This document shows, one piece after another, positions 23,560 through 35,629 of a stretch of DNA of 64,000 nucleotides; position 1 is the first letter of the stretch; every line of letters begins with the position of its first letter. The position numbers and the translations under genes are program-made. The DNA comes from Linyphia triangularis. Lineage: Eukaryota > Arthropoda > Arachnida > Araneae > Linyphiidae. The notes under the pieces were generated by a model, which was not told where the DNA came from, did not search any database, and saw only the letters and a list, made by a program, of their open reading frames with translations. The stretch is from NCBI GenBank assembly GCA_963978545.1, contig OZ021723.1, positions 10,707,593 through 10,771,592 of the forward strand, given 5' to 3'.

Positions 23560-24610
23560 AAATCTAAATATTTTATTGAAAAATCATGAACACAATTTGT
23601 TATATGATTTATAAGAAATAAATTAATGGAAAAATAAAGCGATTTTTTTTTTTTTTTTTTAAATATATTTAATTTAGGTTACGTCAAATATTGAAGTGAA
23701 GTTAATTAATTAAAAAAATATTTTTTAAATTTGAAAATTTAAAATATTTATTTCAGTGTCAAAGCATAATACATAAAAAATTTCAGAAAAATAATTCTAA
23801 AAATATAGATTTAGAGTCCTAAACCGCTTAGCTAAAGTCAAATTGAGTTATTCAATAAGATAGTAAATAAGTTCAATATTTAAGAACCTACCGTTTTCCT
23901 ACAAGATACTAGAAATCCGGAGAGAAAAGGCTGTAGATAACGAATCTACCGTTTTCCCGTTTTTTTTCCCGGTGTGAGATGTTCTCCTGTAGAATGGTAG
24001 TCGTGAAATGGGAGTTAAGGTTCTCTTTCGGGAAAACTTATTCCACCGGCAATCGCTGGATTTGCGGTCTCTGCGCTGGATTTGTGCGCAGTGACGTAAA
24101 TGGGGTGAAGAAATGATCCATCCCATTGAGGATTATTTTTGGTAAGAGAAATTACGTTTTATCTTATAAAAAAGGAAACTTTGGGAAACAATTGTTGATG
24201 GATATTGTTTCCCGGTGTTTTCCTTTTTTTTTCTTTTTCTTATTCTTTTAGAAACAGGAAAAGATACATTTTCCGTCCTGAATCGGTTTTGTCTTGAATT
24301 ATTCGATATGACAATTGATAAACGATATTTAGTGTGTGTGGAGGGGGGAGGGTTATGGTCAAAGAATGATAAAATGTTAGCTTATATGTGTATAAAAGAT
24401 AAAATAAGTTTTTATATCGTATTGTCGCCATTTATGTTTCTGGACGATGTTCCGTTTTATAGAATTCCGTTTTAATCCCTTAATGCGAAACCATAATGAA
24501 TAAATTATAAATTGATTTAAAGCGTAAGACCACTGCTTCTTGGGAATAGTTCATTTAAAATTGTACATTGTGTTATTTGTTTGAAAGTCGAAGTTAAAAA
24601 CGTCAGAAAT
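23560..24610. other. No gene seen; one GC-richer patch
   Basis: 23885-24130 is more balanced in composition and has repeated words CTACCGTTTTCC (23889, 23948), but no domain is evident in any frame. The rest is AT-rich. Confidence 0.4.
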
Positions 24611-24616
24611 AGTCAA

Positions 24617-25353
24617 AACTAGGTGTGTGGAACATCGCACAACTTTCAATTATACTGTAATACTGATGTCAATTTGTGTCATTTACCGTTTCTATATTTT
24701 CATCATTCATTTAAAAAAAATGGCCTGTTTGGCAATATTTTTTGAAATCGTTCTTGTATGGCTCTTTTTTTTTTTAAAAAAAAAACTCCGCCAAAATGAT
24801 GATTTTGGCGATATACTTTTCTGTATTCCTTATATTATCCTTTATTATAAGTGAAACTGAGAGGAGAAGAAAAAAACGATCGTTGATGAGGTTATGCTCA
24901 AGGAAAGAGAACTCTGTTATGAAGGCATTCGTTTTTCAACTTCTTACGCCATTAAAGCATTTTTACGGGAATTTCGGAGGTGGAGATGTTTAGAACACCT
25001 TAAGAGGCATTATCAGAGGGATTTTGATCAAAATCGTTAGAGCCGTTTTTTAGCAATCATTGAAAAACATGATTTTTTCAATAGCAGCTACCTTATGGAT
25101 CGACGTAAACCTTATTGGTAGGTCCCACGGCAACCACCAACCCGCACACCAAATTTGAACATCGTAGGTCAATTTGTATGGGAGTTATGCTGACCACAGA
25201 CACGCAGACAGACATATTTTCTAAATCACTTTTTTGAAATCAGGGTGTTCCAAAGGGTTGAGAAATGCAAAAAAAAAAATCTATTTTTTTTATCCTAATA
25301 CTATACTTTCATTACACTATGTACACATATGGGTAAATTGAAAGTAAAAATAG
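24617..25353 (-). mobile_element. Repeat family B, copy B2
   Basis: Reverse-oriented full-length copy: CTAGGTGTGTGGAACATCGC at the left edge and the terminal hairpin (CTTTCATTACACTATG .. GGGTAAATTGAAAG) at the right. All internal blocks described for B1 are present. The open frames inside (e.g. 24796-24993) also arise in other copies but are not conserved as protein. Confidence 0.75.
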
Positions 25354-25507
25354 CTGCGATGTCTTCCTTGATGACATTAAAAACTTCGCAATCTTCAATC
25401 TTATTTCAACTATGTAAATTTTGTTAACCAATAATTTTCAGTTGAAAAAGATAATTTATTAAGCTGAAACGAAAATACTTGCAAAACTAGTTATCACTTC
25501 ACTTGAT

Positions 25508-25685
25508 TGGTTGTTTTCAGATTATCTGGCCTCCGTCGGCAACACGAGGGCTATAATGCGCCGAAACATTCGTCATTAAACAAGCCAACATACATTTACA
25601 AACACCCATGCCTAACACGGGACTCGGAACCCGTAACCTCGCGGTCTAGAAGCTAGCACGCTAACCACTATACCGTTTGGTCGGC
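25508..25685 (-). mobile_element. SINE1 copy b
   Basis: Reverse-oriented tRNA-derived SINE. Flanking duplication CACTTCACTTGAT (25495-25507) and CACTTCACCTGAT (25686-25698), 12 of 13 identical. Confidence 0.85.
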
Positions 25686-25698
25686 CACTTCACCTGAT

Positions 25699-26199
25699 AA
25701 CAATAGACTGATTATAATCAATAGACTGCGCTCTCCCACTTCAATTATACAACGAGGGTGAAACCAAAATAAAACATATGAGCAGTGAGTTTTTGGGAGC
25801 AGGGTTGCAGATTTGGCCGGTTTCGCCAGCTTTTGGCGCTGCCCTAGTTTCATAAAGGAATAATTCAAAAATCAATTTTTTTTAATTATTTTTTGACGGA
25901 ATTCTATGCTTTCATTACCCCATGTGTACATATGGGTAATTGAAAGTAAAAGTCTGGGAAGTTGTGATAGTTTAAAGTAGGTGGCAGTGTTGTAGAAAAG
26001 AGAAAATCTTCTCAATTTAAGCACGTTCAGGAAACTTATCTTATATCTCTCAGCACTAGAACTCACAATATATAACTTTGATGAATCAGTAGGTTTGTAC
26101 GACTTTAGAGATATACTTTTAAACGGTTTGCGTGTTTGTTTTGTTTTTTTGTTGTTGTTGTTTTTTGTATAAGTTAAGAAGTAGTTGTTTTATATAAGG
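25699..26199. other. No gene; family B end fragment
   Basis: At about 25905-25950 lies an isolated family B terminal hairpin (CTTTCATTACCCC .. GGGTAATTGAAAG) in reverse. Otherwise nothing assignable. Confidence 0.5.
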
Positions 26200-26204
26200 T
26201 CAAA

Positions 26205-26625
26205 AGTATGGTTTAAGAAGTTTTTTTCTTTTAAGTGATATAGTTCGAAAGGGCACTGTAAATTTAAATACCTCATCGAAAATCATTCTGAACTTTTTAT
26301 GGAATGTATAGAGAAATGTTAGTAGATCACGTGAATTCACTGATCTGCCGGAGGAAAAATGGCTGAAACTATTCAAAAATCGATTTTGAATGAGTTGAAC
26401 TAAATCCGATTGCCATTTATGTAATATTTTGCCAAACAATGAGCATTCTTTTTTACGTGGTAACCCACTGCTCTTTAATTTTCAATGAGGAAGAGTACAG
26501 ACGATATTTATTCTCTGCCGAAAAATACTTCCATCTTTTAAAAATGATCCAAGTTGGCGATAAATATTACGTCATCGATGACGTAATAATTATTGCCAAC
26601 TTGGATCATTTTTAAAAGATGGAAG
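26205..26625. mobile_element. Foldback element FB, one arm plus centre
   Basis: Carries the arm found in full elements at 37452, 46320 and 51045 (words ATCATTCTGAA, TAAATCCGATTGCCA, GGTAACCCACT), diverged. It then ends in a perfect 98-bp palindrome (26528-26625) centred on TACGTCATCGATGACGTA. The second arm is missing beyond the palindrome. Confidence 0.7.
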
Positions 26626-27840
26626 ACAAAGAAAAAAAGACAAAATCGTCTGATTTACATTAAAACTTTGTATTTATGGGTTAATTTTGTAACGCAATAT
26701 CCTCATCTATACATGGCAAAGGAAATTGAACAGATTATTTTAACTCCGTCTAAGAGAAATTATTCAAGAAAGCAGTGTAAATAAAAGCGGTTTAATAACA
26801 CAAAAATAAATAAAAAAGGACGCACAGCAAATTGAAAGAATATATTATATACATAGAATTCCAAAAGTCAACACTAAGAAATGGAACATTTTAATGAGAA
26901 AGTGATAAATTAATTTATAAAAGTAGCATCTTTTACACAATTGTATGTATTTACATAATCAAAATTAAGAACTAATTATAAAATTCTATTAGAATTCCAA
27001 TATTTTGATAGCAGATAATTTGAAATTTAAAATACAAAAATAATCAACTTAAAGTGCAGCTATATATAAAAAAAAATACACTTTGTAACGTTGTCAAGGA
27101 ATGCATAAAAAAAAAAAAACTTCTTAGTAAAATAATAATTCTTATTAATCTTTATTAACATGATCACAGAAAAGGGCAGATAAAAAAAATTAACATCCAA
27201 TTTTCCATTTGAAACATAAAAAAATTATTATTATTCATACTTACTAGATATTATAACAGGAACTATGTCAACAAAACCAATCCAGCAAGTCCTCTGTAAT
27301 AATTTATCACTTTCTAACGTTTTTAGCCCAATATTCTAAGAGAATCACGAATAGTATAAATTTTCTTTTGCATACATGTCAACTTTTGATCAAGGAAAGA
27401 CACTCTGCTTCAAATAAAAACCAAAGAATGTTTAGTTTTGTTGTTTGGAACTCACTCCAGTGTTTACGACGCTCACGTGCTTGTTAAAAAAACAACAACA
27501 AATGACATCGTAGTAAGAAGGCACTGTTATTCATAAAATTTCAAAAGATAAACTTTTTCCTTATCTAAAACAACGTTCACTTTTCAAAACCATTTCGCTG
27601 GCCGGTTTTCATTCTGCGTGCAATTATCGTAACGGGAGACTAACACCTGACAAAGAAGAAAGGAGTCGGGTTTTCTGATCGAAGAAAAGCAAAGATAGTT
27701 GGACTTGGTAGCTTACCTTCCTCATAGTTTTGAGGCGTGCACGTCACAAAGCGGACGTTTTATATGGTTATGGTTTATTTCTTTCAGTGTGGTGGGTACT
27801 CTTCATTAACTGGTACAAATGTTGGAGATACGACATGGCG
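26626..27840. other. No gene seen
   Basis: 1.2 kb AT-rich, without a recognisable element. The segment 27590-27770 is GC-richer, with no supported frame. Confidence 0.4.
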
Positions 27841-28745
27841 ATACTAATGATCTACATGATTGATGCATGATACCAACGATCTAAATGACTGATTCATGGT
27901 ACAAATGTTCTGCATGATTGATGCATGATACCAATGATCTACATGATTGATGCATTATACCAACTATCTAAATGACTAATGCTTGGTACAAATGATCTGC
28001 ATGATTGATGCATGATACCAATGATCTACATGATTGATGCATTATACCAACTATCTAAATGACTAATGCTTGGTACAAATGATCTGCATGATTGAAGCAT
28101 GATACCAATGATCTACATGATTGATGCATGATACCAACGATCTAGATGACTGATTCATGGTGCAAATTATCAGAATGATTGATGCATGATACCAATGATC
28201 TACATGATTGATGCATGATACCAACGATCTAAATGACTGATTCATGGTGCAAATGTTCTGCATGATTGATGCATGATACCAATGATCTACATGATTGATG
28301 CATTATACCAACTATCTAAATGACTAATGCTTGGTACAAATGATCTGCATGATTGATGCATGATACCAACGATCTACATGACTGATTCATGGTGCAAATT
28401 ATCAGAATGATTGATGCAGGATACCAATGATTTACATGAATGATGCATTATACCAACGATCTAAATGACTGATGCATGGTACCAATGATTTAGATGATTG
28501 ATGCATGATACCAACGATCTAAATGACAGATGTATGGTACTAATGTTATGCATGATACCAATGATCTACATGATTGATACATTATACCAACGATCAAAAT
28601 GACTGATGCAGGGTACAAGTAATCTGCATGATTGATGCATTATACCAAAGATCTACATGATTGATGTATGATGTAATTGAACCAATGATTGATTGACGAT
28701 ATCAATGAATCAATGATTGCATGATACCAATGATCCACATGAAAC
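27840..28745. repeat. 29-30-bp minisatellite
   Basis: About 30 imperfect units of two alternating kinds, ACATGATTGATGCATGAT+ACCAATGATCT and AAATGACTGATTCATGGT+ACAAATGATCTGC. Most units contain the palindrome ATGCAT. The His-rich frame at 28063-28263 (minus) comes from the repeat. Confidence 0.9.
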
Positions 28746-28940
28746 CAATAGTTTTATGGGGAGACAGTACCTATGTTAATGTTACAGATTTCATTGCCTT
28801 TTTCTCAGAAACTAAATAGAAGCCAAATTTTATTTTATCTGCATTCAACAGACACTTGTCGTGCAATTAATTTATTTCGTTTTAAATATGAATTATTTTG
28901 AAAGTTACTTAGCATTGCTTAAGATCCTCATGGTGTGGTG

Positions 28941-28973
<33 letters not shown>

Positions 28974-30325
28974 CAATAAAAAAAAATTTTGTTAAGCATT
29001 TTTTTTTTTTTTTTGGATAAAAAAAATATGCTTAACAAGAAAAATTTGAAAAAATATTCCTCCAATACAATAAGAAATGTCAGTTAAACTCGCTTAACAA
29101 TAAAATTATGCTTCTATGTTATTTACTTTCTGAGGAAAAGGGTACACGAAATGGGTTAAATTACCATTAGCGGCAAGGAGGGTCTCACTTATGTAGAATT
29201 TCTGGGTTTGCTCCCATTCGAAGACCAAATGCGGTGCTCTTAAAAAGGAAGGAGTTATGAAGAATGCTTCTGTTGAGTGCGTCTCTTTGCAAAGATCTTG
29301 CGACACAAAATATCCAATTACCAGCCTATTAATATTATATATAACGGTTGCATTACGAATGATTGATTGAGAGTGTTTGATAGTCTATGCGTCTGCAAAC
29401 TGGCGCATATTTAAGTAAGGTGCATGTGATGGTGGGGTAGGGGGGGGGGGCTTAGGAGGATAAATGTATGTAACTTGCGCTCATTTTTCGAAACGATAGT
29501 TGTATGCACTAAAATACATTTCCTACGTGCGCAGAAATCGGAATTGACCCTTGTGTGTACAACAAACCACACTCTATAATATTGAACACGAGCAAAATTC
29601 GGCTGAGAAACATACGTATAGAAATTGATTTCCTGTATGTATCTTTTCTATATCCTTATTAATTCTATCTTCCGACTTTTCGTTTCGGTCAGTCATGCAT
29701 TTTCTATGTAGTGAATAGTTTTTATTCGGTGTTTTATTTCTAAATCTTTTTAAAAATCGTTTGCAAATGTTTAACGTGTTCACATTCATTATTTGCGTAC
29801 CGTACGCTCCTTTTACATAAACAAAACCGAAAGAAGAAAAAAAAATTATTTTTTTTTTTTAAACAATTTTTATTTTTTAACAAATTTATTTTTCGAACAC
29901 TATCCACAATTTTTTTTAAACTTATACTTTTTTCTTATTCGATTCCGCATGCTCTTCACTAATCAGTAAAAAAATTAAATCGTGTTTTTATTATTCCAGT
30001 CAACGCGGTTTTTATCGATTTTTTCAGAATATTATTTTAAAATACTTTTCAAGTTTTATTTTGAAGAATCCAGTTTAGGTACTGAGATAAAAAGAAAATT
30101 TAGATTAATTTACTTATAATGGAATTTATGTACGATGTTATTTCGTTCGCGTTTTTCTTTTATCGTCTGTTAACACTTATGGCCAATCACAACAACACCT
30201 TTAAAAATAAATTGGAATTTTCAACGAATCAAAAACATTCGGTAAACATCACACGATTTAGAGATCTGTGGTATAGAACGTCATCATACATAAAGCTCAT
30301 CAACTTCAATAGTTATATAAGACTA
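28746..30325. other. No gene seen; poly-T and hairpin
   Basis: Poly-T at 28942-28973. GTTAAGCAT (28991) and ATGCTTAAC (29028) form a stem around a second poly-T. A G run lies near 29442. Frames of 66-71 codons have no recognisable domain. Confidence 0.45.
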
Positions 30326-30332
30326 TAAAAAC

Positions 30333-31123
30333 TAGGGGTGTTTAACATCGCACAACTTTCAATTACACTATAATACTGACGTCTATTTGTGTCATCTACA
30401 GTATTTATATTTTCATCATTCATATGGTAAAAGGCAAGCTTAGCGATATTTTTTTTGCGATCTTTGAGGTATGGGTCTTTTAGAAAAAGAAAAAAAAAGA
30501 AGAAAAGAGAAGGGGGGGGGGGAGGAAAGGAGGGGGGGGGGAAGACTCCGCAAAATGATTATTTTGGCTATATACTTATTCTATAAATTTTATATTATCT
30601 TGAATTATAAATGAAGCTGAGCAGAGAAGAAAAAACGATTGCTGGTGAGGTATACTCAAGGAAAGAGAACTCTGTGTTGAAGGCATTCGTTTTTCAACCT
30701 TTTAATCCATTAAAGCATTTTTACCTGAATTTCGGAGGTGGGAATGTTTATAGCACCTTAAGAGGCATTACCACTGTGATTTTGAATAAAATCGTTAGAG
30801 CCGCTTTTTAACAATTACTGAAAAACATGAATTTTTCAATCGCAGCTACCCTAAGCGCATACGCTATTTTGACGAAAACCTCAATGGTAGGTCCTTGTGC
30901 CCTCACCAATCCGCACACCGAATTCGAACATCGTAGAACAATTTGTTCGGGAGTTACGCTGACCACACAGGCACACATACACACGGACAGACATTTTTCC
31001 TATATCACTTTTTTTTAAATCAGAATGTTCCAAAAACGTGGTGAAATGCAATAAAAAAAAAAATGCAATTGTTTTTAAACCTAATGCTATACTTTCATTA
31101 CCCTATGTATATATATGGGTAAT
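30333..31123 (-). mobile_element. Repeat family B, copy B3
   Basis: Reverse copy from CTAGGGGTGTTTAACATCGC to the terminal hairpin (CTTTCATTACCC .. GGGTAATTGTAAG). It contains expanded purine tracts with G runs at about 30509-30540. Confidence 0.75.
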
Positions 31124-31149
31124 TGTAAGTAATAAAGACGACACAGTTA

Positions 31150-31887
31150 TACTAAACTTCAACTTAACTAGACATCACTTAGACGGTAGATCGTGACAGT
31201 GCTCATAGGTATTTAATCTATTTTGGCGGCGTGAAAGCATAATGTTCGCCAAACAACAACAGAACAAAAGGCTATAAGGTTTGGCGAGAATTATGTCTTC
31301 ACTCCGCCAAAACGGATTAAATACCTATGAGCACTGTGACGATCTACCGTCTAAGTGATGTCTAGTTAAGTTGAAGTTTAGTATAGAGAACAAAAGGCTC
31401 TAAGGTTTGGCGAGAATTATGTCTTCACTCCGCCAAAATGGATTAAATACCTATGAGCACTGTGACGATCTACCGTCTAAGTGATGTCTAGTTAAGTTGA
31501 AGTTTAGTATAGAGAACAAAAGGCTCTAAGGTTTGGCGAGAATTATGTCTTCACTCCGCCAAAATGGATTAAATACCTATGAGCACTGTGACGATCTACC
31601 GTCTAAGTGATGTCTAGTTAAGTTGAAGTTTAGTATAGAGAACAAAAGGCTCTAAGGTTTGGCGAGAATTATGTCTTCACTCCGCCAAAATGGATTAAAT
31701 ACCTATGAGCACTGTGACGATCTACCGTCTAAGTGATGTCTAGTTAAGTTGAAGTTTAGTATAGAGAACAAAAGGCTCTAAGGTTTGGCGAGAATTATGT
31801 CTTCACTCCGCCAAAATGGATTAAATACCTATGAGCACTGTGACGATCTACCGTCTAAGTGATGTCTAGTTAAGTTGAAGTTTAGTA
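31150..31887. mobile_element. MITE family A with five right arms (A3)
   Basis: One left arm and five right arms within one pair of TA flanks. Arm ends GTATA fall at 31381, 31507, 31633, 31759 and 31885, exactly 126 bp apart. All arms read GATCTACCGTC. The junction GTATAGAGAAC is the same as in the four-arm copy at 16772-17391. Confidence 0.92.
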
Positions 31888-31889
31888 TA

Positions 31890-32352
31890 GGAAGGTAGAT
31901 TTTAGAGATTGCCAACTCTTCTGTTGATTAGCCTTATGACGCAAAGTGCTCGTTATCTGTTTGGAAGACGTTACGTGTCAAAGTAAGTGTCCCGTGATTT
32001 TGTTGTGGGTTCGAAGGCTACGTCGTTGCTTAAAATATTCGCAGGTATTTGGGAATCAGCGATCGTCCTTGCACCTGGTTTCACGATCAAGGATTCGGGC
32101 TGCGTCTCTGGATTTTGGCGAGTAGGATAAATTTAAATTTCCGCCAACTCGCCAACTTTTGGTTTGGCACACTTCTTATCAATAAACCGGTGATGACTTT
32201 TAATTTTTTTTTAGTAAATTTTCATTAACTGTATAAATAAAAATTGGTTCTGTCTCTTTTTGAATTCGTGGCCAAACGTAAGATAGCGGTTGAGTTCAAG
32301 GATAAAAACCAGCTTTTTGTTCACCTTTTAAACTACTTTTTGTTCGGCACAC
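31890..32352. other. No gene seen
   Basis: The first 250 bp are of balanced composition (GTTGTGGGTTCGAAGGC near 32002). No frame or element was identified. Confidence 0.4.
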
Positions 32353-32356
32353 TTAA

Positions 32357-33079
32357 GGTATACATATACAATTGAGATGATTTTCTTTAATTTTTAGGTA
32401 ATAATTTCAAACTTTTTGGCAGTGTATCAGTATTAAAATTGATGCATTTATATGTATAAACTTTTTTTTCCGTCAATTTTTTAATCGGCTAATTGCAATT
32501 ACAGTGACTAATTAGGACATTATTAGAACATACATAAATAAACTTGTAATTAACTTAGAGGTATGATTTTTACTGCAAATAAAAGATATTATATTGACGC
32601 ATGTTCCTATGGAGAATTTTGAATTTGGCTGCAGTATTTATTTAATTATAAATTTTTAATTAAAAAGTTTAAAAAAATACATAGTTTTTAACAAAAAATT
32701 AAGATTAAAATATTCATAAAAAATGTGTTTATGACAGTATATGTTAGATTCTCCATAGAAAACACATTCACAACTATTGTCGACAAAACAAAATTAGAAT
32801 TTTGTGAATCGAACTATTTATTATGAAGTTATAACCGTTGGCGTAAAGTCATATAACACCGAAATGTCATTCTTCAGAAAACGCGTTTAAAGTTTACTAC
32901 ACTACTGAACGTGATACAAAACAGGTTCACAAAACCCACTGTAATTTAAAAAATAAATTGAGTTTGAGAAAGAAAATGGTATTATTTTAAAGGTAATGAA
33001 TTCGGGAATATTTTAAAACAAAAAAACAAAAATGCAGACTTGAGGTCAAATTTTGAAATTCCTAATGTATATGTATACC
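32357..33079 (-). mobile_element. TTAA-flanked MITE, family T3, copy b
   Basis: 723 bp, the inverted counterpart of 4118-4840 with TTAA on both sides (32353-32356, 33080-33083). Only scattered substitutions separate the two copies, and their lengths are identical. Confidence 0.82.
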
Positions 33080-33146
33080 TTAACAAACCTATGGGATAAA
33101 TTTTGTGTTTTTTAGTAAATGTTATCATCTGTATAATTATTATTTT

Positions 33147-33895
33147 TACTTTCAATTAAGCATATGTAAGCATAGGGTAATGAAAATATAGCATTCGGTC
33201 TTTAAAAAAAAAAAAAAAAAAAAAAAAATCGATGTTTTTGCATTTCTCCACGTTTTCGAACATCCTGATTTAAAAAAAAAAAAAAAAAAAAAATGTCTGT
33301 GTGTATGTGTGCCTGTGGTCAGCATAATTCTCGAACAAATTGACCTACGATGTTCAAATTTGGTATGAGGGTTAGTGGTAGCAATGGGACCTACCATTAA
33401 TTTTTTTCGTCAAAATCGCGCATGCACATAAGGTAGCTGCCATTGAAAAAATCATGTTTTTTAATGATTGCTAATAAACGGCGCCAATGATTTTGATAAA
33501 AATCGTTGTGGTAATGCCTCTTAAGGTGTTCTAAACATCCCCCCCCCCCCTCTTCCTAAATTTCCGTAAAAATGTTTAATGGCGTAAAAAATTGAAAAAC
33601 GAATGCTTTCAACACAGAGTTCTCTTTCTTTGAGAATACCTCATCAACGATTGTTTTTTCTTTTCTACTCAGTTTCGCTATAATAAAGGTTTATCGAAAA
33701 GTATATCGCCGAAATCGCCATTTTGGCGGAGGTTTTTTTTTATATATATATATATATATATAACCTATGCAAGAATTATTGCCAAAAATCACAAAACTGA
33801 CCATTTCGTCCTAAATGAATGTTGGAAATGTACAAACGGTAAAAAACACAAGTCCACGTCAGTATTACAGGGTAACTGAAAGTTGTGCGATGTTC
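33147..33895 (+). mobile_element. Repeat family B, copy B4
   Basis: Forward copy from the hairpin TTTCAATTAAGC .. AGGGTAATGAAAA to GTTCCACACCCTTAG. Internal runs include poly-A, a C run at about 33539-33550 and (TA)n at 33738-33763. It is followed almost directly by another copy. Confidence 0.75.
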
Positions 33896-33899
33896 CACA

Positions 33900-34424
33900 C
33901 CCTTAGTTTTACTTTCAATTACCCATATGTATACATAGGGTAATGAAAGTATAGTTTTCGGTACAAAAATATTTTTTTTTTTTTTTAATTTTTCCACGTT
34001 TTGGAACATCCTGATTTTAAAAACGTTGTCTAGAAAAAATGTCTGTCTGTGTTATGTACGTGCTCAGCAAAACTCCTGAACAAATTGACCTACGATGCTC
34101 AAATTTGATGTGCAAGTTTGTGAGAACTCAAGGACCTGCCATTAAGGTTTTCGTCAAAATCGCGCATGCGCATAAAGTAGCTGCAAATGAAAAAATCATG
34201 TTTTTCAGTAATTGATAAAAAACGGCTCAAATGATTTTGTTCAAAATCGCTGTGGTAATGCCGCTAAAGGTGCACTAAACATATCTACCTTCAAAATTCT
34301 CTCACAATTGCTTTAATGGATTAAAAAGTTGAAAAACGAATGCCTTTAACCCAGAGTTCTCTTTCCTTGAGCATACCTCATGAACGATCGTTTTTTCTTC
34401 TCTCTTCAATTTCAATCATATGAA
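33900..34424 (+). mobile_element. Repeat family B, copy B5, 3' truncated
   Basis: Begins only a few bases after the end of B4 with TTACTTTCAATTACCC. It stops in the CTCTCTTCAATTTCAATC region where the Helitron end at 34428 takes over, so the Helitron probably entered or replaced its 3' third. Confidence 0.7.
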
Positions 34425-34427
34425 AGG

Positions 34428-35593
34428 CTAGTTGAATTCCCCTTGCTTCTCCACGAAATTTTACCATGTGCAATATTTTAGCCAGTTGTGAGACCCCGCG
34501 TTGCGGAAAACCGTCATTGTTGTACAGGCCCCAATTTTCGGCGCTTTGCTCGCAGGAAGGTTCATCGCAACGCAAGATCAAGTTCGCTTTTCGTTTCTCT
34601 CGCTGAAAAATTCATTGACACATAAGCACAGGCTGACTTAAGTCGTTGAAAGGCTCATTGCTATGCAAGCATGAGCTCATTTTACTCTAAGAAAGGTTCA
34701 TTGCTGCGTAAGGGTAAGGTCGCTTCACACACTAAAAGCTAATTGCAACGCAAAGTCTTAGTATTAGAAACCCTCCCTTGTCGAAAAACAAAAAACAAAA
34801 ACAAAAAACAAAAAAAAAAAAAAAAAAAAAAATTCTGTTTGTTCTGTTCTGTTAATTCTGTTAAAAAAATAAAATTGTTGTTTATAACTATAATACAACA
34901 TTCCTTTAAGAATATTTTAACACGTGATGTTTGCAAAAAGTAAAATTAGGAGGACAAAATTACTCATGTTGTAACTTTCAGAGCTGTATCCCTATCAGAA
35001 ATTGTTTTGCTAAATATTTAATAATTAATTAATTAAATAAAAAAATTACTTAAAAAAGAACTAAATAAAAATTTGAAATTCTGTTTTTCAAAAGTCCAAA
35101 TAAAAGGCTAAAACAACTTATGTTGAAAATTTCTGAGCTGAAGCCCTATTTGAAATCGTTTTGCAAAATATATATTAATTAATTTTAAAAATTAAATTAA
35201 AAAAGAACTAAATAAAAATTTAGAATTCTGTTTTTCAAAAGCCTAATTAAAAGGCTAAAACTAAAAATTTCAGAGCTGAAGCTATATTTGAAATCATTTT
35301 GTAAAATATATATTAATTAATTTTAAAAATAACTAAAAAAAAACTAAATAAAAATTTAAAATTCTGTTTTTAAAAAGTACAATTAAAGGGCCAAAACTAC
35401 TTATGTTTAAATTTTCAGAGCTGTAGCCTTATTTGAAATCATTTTGTTAAATATTTATTAATTAATTTAAAAAAACTAAATAAAAATTTAAAATTCTGTT
35501 TATTAATAGGCCAATTAGAAGGCTAAAACTACTTATGTTGAAAATTTCAGAGCTATAGCCCTATTAGAAATCGTTTTGTAAAATATTTATTAA

Positions 35594-35629
<36 letters not shown>

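Noticed and set aside
24215..24993. Small proteins at 24.2-25.0 kb
   Set aside because: Low complexity or within repeat family B; equivalent frames are not conserved between family B copies.
27840..28745. CRISPR-like array
   Set aside because: Units are contiguous and imperfect with no spacers, and the context is eukaryotic.
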